DNA from: Allobosea sp. CRIB-10
GTDB taxonomy: Bacteria > Pseudomonadota > Alphaproteobacteria > Rhizobiales > Beijerinckiaceae
Length of the DNA: 64,000 bases
Assembly (NCBI RefSeq): GCF_900112185.1
Contig: NZ_FOKP01000003.1
Span: forward strand, 1-64,000
Direction: 5' to 3'
Notes under the pieces: model-generated
The model's input: the letters and a program-made list of their open reading frames with translations, nothing else
Told to the model about the DNA's origin: nothing
The model's database searches: none
Shown here: positions 32,414 through 39,606 of the stretch, piece after piece
Layout: each line of letters starts with the position of its first letter
How positions within the stretch are numbered: position 1 is the first letter of the stretch
Position numbers and translations under genes: made by a program

Positions 32414-32421
32414 CGCGACCG

Positions 32422-32478
32422 AGTGGGATGCGAAACAGTGGGAACCGGTTTTTCGCATGAATCCCACTCGAACTCTGA
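32422..32478. repeat. Dispersed repeat related to the AACCGG family, at the lipoprotein 5' end
   Basis: Contains GGGATGCGAAACAGTGGGAA and CCGGTTTTTCGCATGAATCC. Similar AACCGGTT/CGCAT elements are widespread in Hyphomicrobiales. It overlaps the upstream in-frame extension of the lipoprotein gene, making it part of the leader. Confidence 0.6.
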
Positions 32479-32533
32479 AAGAACGGATCGTGATGTTTCT
32501 GGACGGGTCCGGATCATCGCGATCTGGCAGCTC

Positions 32534-32734
32534 TCACCCTGGACGCCTGCGCCGTGTCTCGCGCTCGCCGCGACCGGCGGGCCGCGGCCGGCGCGGCGGC
32601 TTGCTCGCGGCCGGCTCGTGCTGGCGCTCGTAGCGCACGCCGGTGAAGAACAGGATTTGGCCGAACGGCCCCTCGGCCAGAGGAGCCTGGCTGGCGAAGC
32701 GCCTGCGCGGCGCGAAAGGAATGACGTCTGCCAT
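32534..32734 (-). CDS. Small basic hypothetical protein, 66 aa
   Basis: ATG at 32734 has a very strong AAGGGAGG seven bases upstream, so initiation is well supported. The sequence MADVIPFAPRRRFASQAPLA then EGPFGQILFFTGVRYERQHE gives a conserved-looking N-terminal 40 residues, followed by an Arg/Pro/Ala-rich tail (residues 41-66). It has no membrane segment. The core motif suggests a small regulatory or nucleic-acid-binding protein. Function unknown. Confidence 0.7.
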   Translation of the reverse strand: MADVIPFAPRRRFASQAPLAEGPFGQILFFTGVRYERQHEPAASKPPRRPRPAGRGERETRRRRPG

Positions 32735-32847
32735 GATGCGCCTCCCTTGCTGGCGCCTGCGCCCAATTCGCAAACAACACGGAAGCCCGGACGGCAGCTT
32801 GCACAGGTCGCGCCAGCCATCCTCAAGATCATCAAGGCCCATCATGG

Positions 32848-32862
32848 TTAACGCCGTGCTAA
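32848..32862 (+). promoter_or_regulatory. Near-consensus CtrA-type site before the DUF2336 gene
   Basis: TTAA-CGCCGTG-CTAA, one base off TTAA-N7-TTAA, 26-67 bp upstream of the DUF2336 start candidates. A single mismatch and chance occurrence limit confidence. Confidence 0.35.
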
Positions 32863-32887
32863 CGCATCGCGGATAAGTTTCGCGAAA

Positions 32888-34036
32888 GTGAAATTCGCCC
32901 GACGAGAATCGCCCATGCCGTCCCGCACCGCCACAGACCTCGCCGAGCTCGCCAGGCTGGCCAGCGATGGCGGGCTCGACCTGCGCCAGGTCGCCCTGCG
33001 GGTGAAGACCGACCTCATGCTGGCGACGCCCAGCCCGTCGGCCGAGGACATGGAGGCTTTCCGGGCCATGGCCGAGGCTTTGGTCCCGGTCATCGACGAG
33101 CCGACGGCAACGATCATCGCCCGCAAGATCGCGAGCTGGCCGCATGCGCCGCGCGAGGTGCTCGCCAGCCTTCGCGCTCGCGGGGGCGAGGTTCTGGCCG
33201 CATTGATCAGCCACGGCATGCCACTGACCACGAGCGAGATCGAGGAGATCGCGGCCGATGGAGACGGCGAGGCACGGCTCGCTCTGGCGAGCCGGCCCGA
33301 CCTCACCGGCAACGCCAGCATCGCGCTCGCCGGCTGGAACAGCGCCGAGATCGATGCGGCGCTGGTGGCGAACGGCGCAGCGAACCTGCCGCATGCAGCC
33401 CTCGATCTGCTGCTCCCGCGCGCGGTCGCGACGCCAGCTCTCGGTGCGAGCCTGTTGGCACGGGGCGATCTGCCGATATCGGACCTGACACCGCTCTTCC
33501 TGCAGGCGAGCCTGGAAAAGCGCCTCGCCATGATCGATGCCGCGACGGCCCGTGAAGCGCTGTCGCCTTCGCCACGTATGGCGACGCTCGCCGCCGAGCA
33601 GATCTCCCGCCTGATCGCGACGGCGCTCTCCGACAGGCGCGGCGCCTTCACGGCGCTCGCGGACGCTTTCGGTGGCGATGCGCGCTTCGCGACGATGCTG
33701 GCCAACGATCCGTCGCGCCAGCTCGCAGCGTTGGCGCTGATCGGCTGCGGAGCGAGTCCGGAGGATGCCACGCGCTTCCTGATCGGGCTCGGCGACGACG
33801 CGGCCCGCTCGGTCGAGCGCATCTTCGCGCTGGTCGAGCTGATGCGGTCGCTGCAGCCGGCGGTGGCGCGGCGGCTGGCTCAGCAGATCGGCGGGATCGC
33901 ACCACGCGGCACGAGGCCGGGAGCGCTGCAGCCGGCGATGGATCCGAGCGGAACACCTGCACGCGCCGGGGCCGAGCGGACGCCGTCCCGCAGCATCGTT
34001 CAGGAGGTCCGGCGCAGGCTCGGCGGTGGCGAGTAA
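32888..34036 (+). CDS. DUF2336-domain protein, 382 aa
   Basis: Two starts are possible: GTG 32888 or ATG 32915. Residues 15-300 form the HEAT-like helical DUF2336 region (ATDLAELARLASDGGLDLRQ, FRAMAEALVPVIDEPTATII, then VLASLRARGGEVLAALISHG and IALAGWNSAEIDAAL repeats). This family is found widely in Hyphomicrobiales and Caulobacterales and has no known activity. The C-terminal 70 residues are flexible and end in a basic patch. It shares the neighbourhood with a cell-cycle-type kinase and DUF1491, an arrangement I recall from related genomes. Confidence 0.85.
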   Translation: MKFARRESPMPSRTATDLAELARLASDGGLDLRQVALRVKTDLMLATPSPSAEDMEAFRAMAEALVPVIDEPTATIIARKIASWPHAPREVLASLRARGGEVLAALISHGMPLTTSEIEEIAADGDGEARLALASRPDLTGNASIALAGWNSAEIDAALVANGAANLPHAALDLLLPRAVATPALGASLLARGDLPISDLTPLFLQASLEKRLAMIDAATAREALSPSPRMATLAAEQISRLIATALSDRRGAFTALADAFGGDARFATMLANDPSRQLAALALIGCGASPEDATRFLIGLGDDAARSVERIFALVELMRSLQPAVARRLAQQIGGIAPRGTRPGALQPAMDPSGTPARAGAERTPSRSIVQEVRRRLGGGE

Positions 34037-34039
34037 GGT

Positions 34040-34375
34040 TCAGCTCTCGACGATGTCGAGACGCGCATCGCCGGCGCGGTTCTCGATCTCGACCAGCCAG
34101 AGATCACTATCGAAGCGGAGCTCGCGTTCGACCCTGTCCTCGACGCCAAGCGGATCGGCGTCGAGCAGGAGCTGGAAGCGCCGCTCGCCGGCCTCGTCCG
34201 CGAGCGCCTGGGGCGCCGGCCCGTAGAGCGCGGCCGTGCCGTCGAGCCGGTCGAGCTTGACGAAGATCGCGCCGGCTTCGCGCGCGCCGCGCCGACGCAG
34301 CACTGCGACGAGACCATCAAAGGCCGCCTGGCGCAAATAGGCCGAGACCCAGAAATCGCTGGTCAGGCGCGGCAA
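34040..34375 (-). CDS. DUF1491-family protein, 111 aa
   Basis: The 111 residues match DUF1491: MPRLTSDFWVSAYLRQAAFD, then GAREAGAIFVKLDRLDGTAA and LYGPAPQA, RRFQLLLDADPLGVEDRVER, ending SDLWLVEIENRAGD. It is a small soluble alpha/beta protein of unknown role, common in Hyphomicrobiales. Convergent with the DUF2336 gene (three bases between stops), and probably co-transcribed with the upstream proline-rich and kinase genes. Confidence 0.88.
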   Translation of the reverse strand: MPRLTSDFWVSAYLRQAAFDGLVAVLRRRGAREAGAIFVKLDRLDGTAALYGPAPQALADEAGERRFQLLLDADPLGVEDRVERELRFDSDLWLVEIENRAGDARLDIVES

Positions 34376-34409
34376 GGCCAGCGCTCCCGCGGCCTGCGCG
34401 AAACGGCCG

Positions 34410-34961
34410 TCAGCGCCGGTGTCCCCGGATATCCGCGGGCGGGCGGATGTCGGCGCCGTTGATCAGATCGGCGATCGGATCACGCGCCGCCGGCTGGGCG
34501 GCCGGAGCGGGCCGCGCGGGGGCTGGCGCCGCTTGAGCCTGGCGCGGCTGCGGCGCGGCCGCGACCGGGGCTGGCGGGCGCGGAGCGGCATCACGAGCGG
34601 CCGGCGCCAGGGTGCCGGGCCGTGCCGGCGGCATCACCGCCTGCGGGGCCGCTGCCGGGCTCACCGGCTCGGCGACGGCCGGAGCTTCGACCCGGCGCTG
34701 CTCGGCCGGCCGGGCCGCCGATTGCGGTGGCGACAGCATCGGCGCGGGGTGGCGCCCCTTCTGGAACAGCACCGCGTTCAGGATGATCAACACCGACACC
34801 GCCGCGAAGAGGAGCACGAGAAGGCCACGGCCCGGCCGGCGGCCGAACCAGCGTAGCAGCCGCCCCGGCATGGACGGCGCCGCACGTCGGCCGGCTGGGC
34901 GACGGACGGGCATCGACAGCGTCGCATCGGAACGGGCACGGGCGGCGAGCGTGGCAGACAT
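34410..34961 (-). CDS. Proline/alanine-rich membrane protein, 183 aa, possibly lacking its usual C-terminal domain
   Basis: Residues 1-45 are basic, 47-66 are a membrane segment (RGLLVLLFAAVSVLIILNAV), and the rest is Pro/Ala/Gln-rich periplasmic linker ending in RDPIADLINGADIRPPADIR. In related genomes I recall a protein here with the same anchor, linker and DPI motif followed by a peptidoglycan-binding domain. Here the protein stops soon after DPI, and only 34 bases separate it from the next gene, so such a domain is absent. That comparison is from memory and needs alignment. It lies between the kinase and DUF1491. Confidence 0.65.
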   Translation of the reverse strand: MSATLAARARSDATLSMPVRRPAGRRAAPSMPGRLLRWFGRRPGRGLLVLLFAAVSVLIILNAVLFQKGRHPAPMLSPPQSAARPAEQRRVEAPAVAEPVSPAAAPQAVMPPARPGTLAPAARDAAPRPPAPVAAAPQPRQAQAAPAPARPAPAAQPAARDPIADLINGADIRPPADIRGHRR

Positions 34962-34979
34962 GGGTCTCGAACTCTCGTG

Positions 34980-36803
34980 TCAGGCGGTCAGGCGAACAGG
35001 TTGCTTGGTTTCGAGGCCGCGGCGGGGTGCGCGGGCGAAGGTCGCGATACGGGCCGGCTCGCTCGCTGCGGCGACGCCGCCGATCGGCAAGCGGACGCCG
35101 ACGCGAGTGCCGACGCCCGGCGCGCTCTCGATTGTGAGGGTGCCGCCATGCAGGCCGACCAGGCCGCGCACCACCGAGAGGCCGAGCCCGGTCCCGTCAT
35201 GGGCGCGCTCGTAAGAGGACTTGGCCTGGAAGAACGGGTCGCCCAGCCGCGGCAGGTCGGCGGCGGCGATGCCGATGCCTGTATCGGAGACCGAGAGGTC
35301 GATCATCCCGCCATCGCGCACCAGAGCGAGCGTGACGCGGCCGCCCGGCGGCGTGAACTTGATCGCATTCGAGAGCAGGTTGAGCATGACCTGCTTCAGG
35401 GCACGCCGGTCGCCGAGCAGCTGCGGCAGGTCCGGGCCGACGACGCGTTCGAGCGCGACGCTGCCGCTGCCGGCCTTGAGCGCGACGACGTTGCAGCAGT
35501 CCTCGGCGACCTCCGCGATGTCGAGCGCGTCCTGCTCGATCGTCATCGCGCCGCTCTCGATCTTGGAAACGTTGAGCAGCGTGTTGACCACGTCGAGCAG
35601 ATGCTGTCCGGAATCGTGGATGATCCGGGCATATTCCTGGCGCTGCGCCGGGCTGAAGGAGGCGCCGAGCTCGCCGCTCAGCATCTCCGAGAAGCCGATG
35701 ATCGCGTTGAGCGGCGTGCGCAGCTCATGGCTGACCGTCGCCAGGAACCGGTCCTTGACATCGCTGGCCTTGAGCGCCTCGGCGCGATCACGCTCGCGCT
35801 TCTCGTCGATCGCATGCCGGTCGGTGACGTCGCGGCTGACGCAGACCACGGCCGCCGCACCATGCGCGCCGGATTGCTCGATGCGCCGGGCGCTGAGATC
35901 GAGCCAGCGCACGACCGGACTCGCCGAGGCCTGTCCATCGGCGCAGGCCGGGACGAAGAGAACACGAAAGCTGGCGCCGGCCCGGCCGCTGCCATGCGCG
36001 GCATCACTCAACGCCTTGAGGAAGAGAGGCCTGTCGGCGATGTGGACGCGCTCGAACAGGCCGCGCCCGAAAAGCTGGGCCGGCTCCGCCCCGGTCAGGC
36101 CACGTGCGGCCTCGTTGGCGAAGACGACGGAGCCGGCCGCGTCGTGCCAGGTGACGAGATCGCCGACATGCTCGAGCATCAGCTGTGCCCGCGCATCGGA
36201 GGCGCGATGCTCGCGCAGCTCGTCGTCGCGACGATAGAGGAAACCGACCGTGATCAGCGCTGCGTGCAGGATCGCGACGGCGGCGAAGACGGGCATCGCC
36301 TGCCAGGTCCAGGACGCCGGCTCCGCGATCGCACCTGCCCCCTGCAGAGCGACGACGGTCCCGAGACCAATCACGGCAAGCGCACTGGCGCGTGCCACAT
36401 AGGGTCGGGAGCCGAAGAACATCGCTTCGGCCGGAACCGCGGCGAGCCAGAGCAGCAGCGGCGAAGCCGCCCCACCGGTCAGGCAGGCGAGCGTGGTGAT
36501 CAACAAGGTGAGAGCTGCGCCGGACAAGCAATGCGCCAGGTCGAGCCGCCCCGTCCGCGAGAGCAGGAAGACCGCCACGAGCGGCAGCGCCAGCGCGACC
36601 AGCACGACCATTTCGAGGGCGCCGATACGGCCGCGCCAGGCGATGTAGGCCGGCATCAGGCTGAGCGCCGCGATCGACGCGACGAGCCTGCTCAGCATGA
36701 AGCGCTCATGACGCATGCGCTCGAGCGAATCGGCCAGCGCCGATGGATGGACCATCGCCGCGACCTGCGCCCTCACCGCCGTCATCAAACTGGAAAACCG
36801 CAA
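34980..36803 (-). CDS. Membrane PAS-domain sensor histidine kinase (PleC/DivJ/PdhS-type)
   Basis: 607 residues starting at TTG 36803 (AGAGGTG just upstream); ATG 36785 is an alternative. Residues 38-190 hold about six membrane segments, residues 205-330 a PAS domain (QLMLEHVGDLVTWHDAAGSV), and residues 345-415 HisKA with the H-box FLATVSHELRTPLNAIIGFS (phosphoacceptor His near 359). Residues 455-575 are the HATPase with NLLSNAIKFT (N box), DTGIGIAAADLPRLG and GTGLGLSVVRGLV (G boxes). The H-box is that of the PleC/DivJ/PdhS group that controls DivK in the alphaproteobacterial cell cycle. An exact CtrA-type box lies 70 bp upstream. It may control asymmetric division. Confidence 0.9.
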   Translation of the reverse strand: MRFSSLMTAVRAQVAAMVHPSALADSLERMRHERFMLSRLVASIAALSLMPAYIAWRGRIGALEMVVLVALALPLVAVFLLSRTGRLDLAHCLSGAALTLLITTLACLTGGAASPLLLWLAAVPAEAMFFGSRPYVARASALAVIGLGTVVALQGAGAIAEPASWTWQAMPVFAAVAILHAALITVGFLYRRDDELREHRASDARAQLMLEHVGDLVTWHDAAGSVVFANEAARGLTGAEPAQLFGRGLFERVHIADRPLFLKALSDAAHGSGRAGASFRVLFVPACADGQASASPVVRWLDLSARRIEQSGAHGAAAVVCVSRDVTDRHAIDEKRERDRAEALKASDVKDRFLATVSHELRTPLNAIIGFSEMLSGELGASFSPAQRQEYARIIHDSGQHLLDVVNTLLNVSKIESGAMTIEQDALDIAEVAEDCCNVVALKAGSGSVALERVVGPDLPQLLGDRRALKQVMLNLLSNAIKFTPPGGRVTLALVRDGGMIDLSVSDTGIGIAAADLPRLGDPFFQAKSSYERAHDGTGLGLSVVRGLVGLHGGTLTIESAPGVGTRVGVRLPIGGVAAASEPARIATFARAPRRGLETKQPVRLTA

Positions 36804-37135
36804 ACGCGCACCTCTGCCGGCCTCGGCGCTTTCGCCTCGCCTTGTTGCTGCGATCCTCGCGGCCGCCGTTTAAGCGGGGCTTAAAGCGGCCGTGGCCAAA
36901 ACCGGGAAGCAATTCGATACCGGTCGAAATAGCTCTTGTTTTTCAATAAATTGCTCATGTCGCCGCATGCTGCGCCAGACCAAGCGGTTGTTGGCGGCAA
37001 GGTGAACGGAAGCTGAAGACGACGTGCCGTCTTTGATTCAAATCGATGCTGTCGGCGACACCTGATCTTTCGACCCGCTTGCTAAGGTTCACCCATCCGC
37101 GGGCTGGGGAGCCTGAAACCGGACGGGGACGACAG
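36804..37135. other. 332-bp divergent intergenic region with a CtrA-type palindrome
   Basis: Contains the CtrA-like palindrome near the kinase side. It also has an AT-richer stretch (36912-36960, including TTTTTCAATAAATTGCTCAT) that may hold the rightward promoter, and a partial likeness to the AACCGG-type repeats near 36905-36935. No gene seen. Confidence 0.6.
36869..36885 (-). promoter_or_regulatory. CtrA-type box (TTAA-N7-TTAA) before the sensor kinase
   Basis: TTAA at 36870-36873 and at 36881-36884 with exactly seven bases between (GCGGGGC). The site is part of the palindrome TTTAAGC-GGG-GCTTAAA (36869-36885), itself flanked by GGCCGC (36861-36866) and GCGGCC (36886-36891). It is centred about 74 bp upstream of the kinase start. 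Confidence 0.65.
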
Positions 37136-37417
37136 ATGGCCTATCTTCTGCGCAGCCTGGCGATCGTCGGCGTGATCGCGCTGAACTCGCCCGTGCACGG
37201 CACGAAGAGCGAACCCGATACGCTGATGGTCGATGCCAAGGCGGCGATCGCGATCCTCGCCAAGATCGATCCGAAGGCAGCGTTGCAGGGCGCGGCGAGC
37301 GTGCGCGAGGCGGCTGAGGTCCTGGCGGGGCTGGAGCCCGAGACCCGCGCCCGGGTCCTCGCCTTGGCGGCGAGCGCCGCGACCCGCGCCAGCGAGGCAC
37401 AGCCGCGACAGCGCTGA
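37136..37417 (+). CDS. Small exported hypothetical protein, 93 aa
   Basis: ATG 37136 follows GGACGGGGACGAC, a G-rich ribosome site. The N-terminal segment MAYLLRSLAIVGVIALNSPV looks like a signal peptide or anchor. The mature part is Ala-rich and helical with KIDPKAALQGAASVREAAEV and LEPETRARVLALAASAATRA, with a heptad-like repeat. It sits between the kinase and sufE. No family assigned. Confidence 0.65.
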   Translation: MAYLLRSLAIVGVIALNSPVHGTKSEPDTLMVDAKAAIAILAKIDPKAALQGAASVREAAEVLAGLEPETRARVLALAASAATRASEAQPRQR

Positions 37418-37507
37418 GGCTTGACGTCTCCGCAGGAGAGGCCGAAGACGCTGGCCATCGCCGCCTTCCGTTGACGGCGGATGAGCCGGAGGCCGGGTGC
37501 GGAGTCC

Positions 37508-37933
37508 ATGAGCGAGAGCCTCGACGAGATCGTCGCCAATTTCGAGCTACTCGACGAGTGGGACGATCGCTATCGCTACCTGATCGAGCTCGGGCGCACG
37601 CTCGCGCCCTTGCCCGAGGAGGCCCATAGCGACGCCAACAAGGTGCGCGGCTGCGCCAGCCAGGTCTGGCTCGAGACCCACAGCGAGGGCGGGCCCGGCG
37701 AAACCACGCGCCTTACGTTCCGCGGCGACAGCGACGCGCACATCGTGCGCGGGCTGGTCGCGCTCGCCATCGCCATCCATTCCGGCCGCACGGCGCAGGA
37801 GATCCTGGCGACCGACGCCTTTGCGATCTATGAGCGCCTCGGTCTGGCCGCCCATCTGACGCCGCAGCGCTCGAATGGCGTGCGCGCGATGATGGAGCGG
37901 ATCAAGAACGACGCCCGGGCAGCGCTGGCCTAG
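37508..37933 (+). CDS. sufE: SufE-family cysteine desulfurase activator
   Basis: Start ATG 37508 preceded by GGAG. The 141 residues match SufE: VANFELLDEWDDRYRYLIEL, GRTLAPLPEEAHSDANKVRG, then CASQVWLETH, where the Cys near residue 50 accepts sulfur from the SufS desulfurase. The VRGLVALAIAIHSGRTAQEI helix and LTPQRSNGVRAMMERIK complete the fold. It acts in iron-sulfur cluster assembly. The stop TAG is the first three bases of a dispersed repeat. Confidence 0.94.
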   Translation: MSESLDEIVANFELLDEWDDRYRYLIELGRTLAPLPEEAHSDANKVRGCASQVWLETHSEGGPGETTRLTFRGDSDAHIVRGLVALAIAIHSGRTAQEILATDAFAIYERLGLAAHLTPQRSNGVRAMMERIKNDARAALA

Positions 37934-38040
37934 AGCAATTCCGCAATTCCTCGAAGCGCGGAAAATGTTCTAGGTCCTTGTTTGATCGCATTTTCTTCAC
38001 GCGAACCGGTGTCCACTTCGCTCGAAAATGCTCTAGGTCC
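37931..38040. repeat. CTAG-ended dispersed repeat, copy R2 (double unit)
   Basis: A first unit TAGAGCAATTCCGCAATTCC ... GGAAAATGTTCTAG (37931-37973), then a second unit ending CGCTCGAAAATGCTCTAGGT that matches R1 across about 65 bases. It lies between convergent sufE and DUF6456 genes and supplies the stop codons of both. Confidence 0.88.
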
Positions 38041-38842
38041 TGCCGATCGGCGGAACCGGGATCGACGGGCGCGCATCGGGCGCACGCCAGGCATGATTGC
38101 CCGAACGCCCCTGCTTTCCACTCAGGCCGTAATGCTCGACCAGCGCCGACAACGCCAGCCGGAGCACGACCTTGGCCGAACGCGCCGGCCATTTGCGCTC
38201 GCGTTCGACCTGATCGAGGCCCTTGAGAAAGCCGCAGACGTCGATCGCCAAGCCTGATAATTCGGGCCCGAGGCGCTTGCAGGCAAGGCGTATCCGCTGG
38301 CGTGCCGCCAGGCTGGAATCGGAGGCTTCGGCCGGCCCGTGTGCCGGCGCATGGGTGCCGGCGGCCAAGCCCGCATCCCAGTTGACCGTCGTGCGCGGCA
38401 ACATCTGCGCCAGTGTCAGATCAGCGCGGAAGCGCTCGCCGGCCGCGAACTCGACAGCAGAAATCTGCGGCTGCCCGTCCTTGCCGGGGCGGCGATGAAG
38501 CCAGAGCAACGGGCTCTCGCGCTCGTCCAGCACGACCTGCTGCGCCTGGCCAGCGACCATGACGGTCGTCGTCGCGCGCGGCCTTTCCGCCTGCGCATCG
38601 ACAAGACGCAGGCGGCGCTTCTTCCCGCCATGCGCGGACCAGGCGGCAAAACCGGCTGCGACGAGCGCTTCGGCCTCGGCCGCCGCGACATAGCCGGCTC
38701 CCAGCGTGGCTCCGCCGGCGCCGCGGCGATAGAGCGCGATCCGCCCGCAACCCAGCGGCGAGTCGACGGCATAGGCGCCGGCCTCGCTCAGGTGCCGCAG
38801 CAGGCGAGACGGCGAAAGGGAGAGGTCGTCGCGGGCGCTCAT
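38033..38842 (-). CDS. DUF6456-domain protein, 269 aa
   Basis: ATG 38842 overlaps the stop of the DnaA-like gene by four bases (ATGA), which sets the start. Residues 1-60 (SPSRLLRHLSEAGAYAVDSP, LGCGRIALYRRGAGG) precede a linker. Residues 150-240 form the DUF6456 region (QPQISAVEFAAGERFRADLT, LAQMLPRTTVNWDAGL, IRLACKRLGPELSGLAIDVC), a helical, probably nucleic-acid-binding domain. The pairing with a DnaA-domain-like protein is conserved in my recollection of related genomes. It is likely a regulator. Confidence 0.8.
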   Translation of the reverse strand: MSARDDLSLSPSRLLRHLSEAGAYAVDSPLGCGRIALYRRGAGGATLGAGYVAAAEAEALVAAGFAAWSAHGGKKRRLRLVDAQAERPRATTTVMVAGQAQQVVLDERESPLLWLHRRPGKDGQPQISAVEFAAGERFRADLTLAQMLPRTTVNWDAGLAAGTHAPAHGPAEASDSSLAARQRIRLACKRLGPELSGLAIDVCGFLKGLDQVERERKWPARSAKVVLRLALSALVEHYGLSGKQGRSGNHAWRAPDARPSIPVPPIGRT

Positions 38843-39219
38843 CGTACGACCTCCGCATAGGAACCGAGTTGCAAACCGAAAGCGAGATGCGCGAGGCCGG
38901 CCTCCAGCGCCGAGATGGACAGATCGAACGCCTGTTGATCGCGCCGGTCCTCGACCAGGGCGCAGGCGTGCCGCACTGTCGTCCGGTCGCGCTCGAAGCA
39001 GACGCCGACCTCGGTCAGCGTCAACCCAAAAACGACATGGGTCAGATACATCGCAAGCTGCCGCGCGAAGGCGACCCTGCGCGGCCCGCGCCCGGTGCGC
39101 AGCGCCCCCGCCGGCAAGCGCATCGCGCCGCAGACGGCGACCTCGACCAGCCGTGCCGGAGCTGCCCACCGAACGGTTTCCAGCCGCTTGGCAATCAGTT
39201 TGTTCATGATATGTTCCAT
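38839..39219 (-). CDS. Stand-alone DnaA-domain-IV-like DNA-binding protein, 126 aa
   Basis: ATG 39219 sits seven bases after a near-perfect GGAGGTGAT. The middle of the protein (ARQLAMYLTHVVFGLTLTEV, then GVCFERDRTTVRHACALVED) matches the C-terminal DNA-binding domain of DnaA, including the DxTTVxHAC signature that contacts the DnaA box. No ATPase domain is present. It could compete with or assist DnaA at DnaA boxes, or act as a transcription factor. It overlaps DUF6456 by four bases and has a clear sigma-70-like promoter. Confidence 0.85.
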   Translation of the reverse strand: MEHIMNKLIAKRLETVRWAAPARLVEVAVCGAMRLPAGALRTGRGPRRVAFARQLAMYLTHVVFGLTLTEVGVCFERDRTTVRHACALVEDRRDQQAFDLSISALEAGLAHLAFGLQLGSYAEVVR

Positions 39220-39262
39220 TACGGGCATCACCTCCGCGACTTCAATCGCAACGAGATGAAGG

Positions 39263-39290
39263 TATATATTCCTATATCATCCGACGGCAA
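39263..39290 (-). promoter_or_regulatory. Sigma-70-like promoter of the DnaA-like gene
   Basis: On the minus strand TTGCCG (39290-39285), 16 bases, then TATATA (39268-39263). Transcription would start near 39256, giving a leader of about 37 bases to the ATG at 39219. The AT-rich box stands out in this GC-rich genome. Confidence 0.6.
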
Positions 39291-39412
39291 GCACGCGGAT
39301 GGCCATCCCGACAGGCTCCTGACAGTTTTGGGCCTGAGGGCCATCAGCGCCCGGATTGGCGATCCTGGAGCACTCCCGCGCCTCTCCGTCACGGAGGCGC
39401 TCTGAGCCTTTG

Positions 39413-39470
39413 TCTTAGCAAGCCTTCTTCATGCAAACCGGTATTCAATTCGCGCGAAGACGCTCCAGGC
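39413..39470. repeat. Degenerate dispersed repeat, copy R3
   Basis: TTTGTCTTAGCAAGCCTTCT then ATGCAAACCGGTATTCAATT, CGCGCGAAGACGCTCC parallels R1 and R2 with many substitutions, so it is an older copy. Confidence 0.6.
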
Positions 39471-39529
39471 CGAGCCATCCTGTGGACTTTCTTCGACCTT
39501 CCTCGTTCGACAGCCCTCGCGAGAAGGAA

Positions 39530-39565
39530 AAGCCCAAAGAAAAAGCCGCCGGACGAACCGGCGGC
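39530..39565 (-). terminator. Rho-independent terminator of mucR
   Basis: 8-bp stem GCCGCCGG/CCGGCGGC (39545-39552, 39558-39565) with a five-base loop. On the minus strand it is followed by TTTTTCTTTGGG. Confidence 0.9.
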
Positions 39566-39606
39566 TTCACTTCATGAGCAATGATCCAATCCGGCCGAGG
39601 ACCGGA

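Larger units (their letters stand above)
39220..39606. other. 387-bp intergenic region with promoter, repeat and terminator
   Basis: Contains the leader and promoter of the DnaA-like gene (39220-39290), a degenerate dispersed repeat (39413-39470) and the mucR terminator (39530-39565). No convincing gene; an open frame on the plus strand here has no ribosome site or coding signature. Confidence 0.65.

Noticed and set aside
32414-32467. Upstream in-frame starts for the lipoprotein gene
   Set aside because: They fall in a dispersed repeat and move the lipobox away from the N-terminus, whereas ATG 32413 gives a proper lipoprotein signal.
38843-39169. Upstream extension of the DUF6456 gene
   Set aside because: It would cover the DnaA-like gene in another frame and lacks sense; the ATGA overlap and start at 38842 are more consistent.
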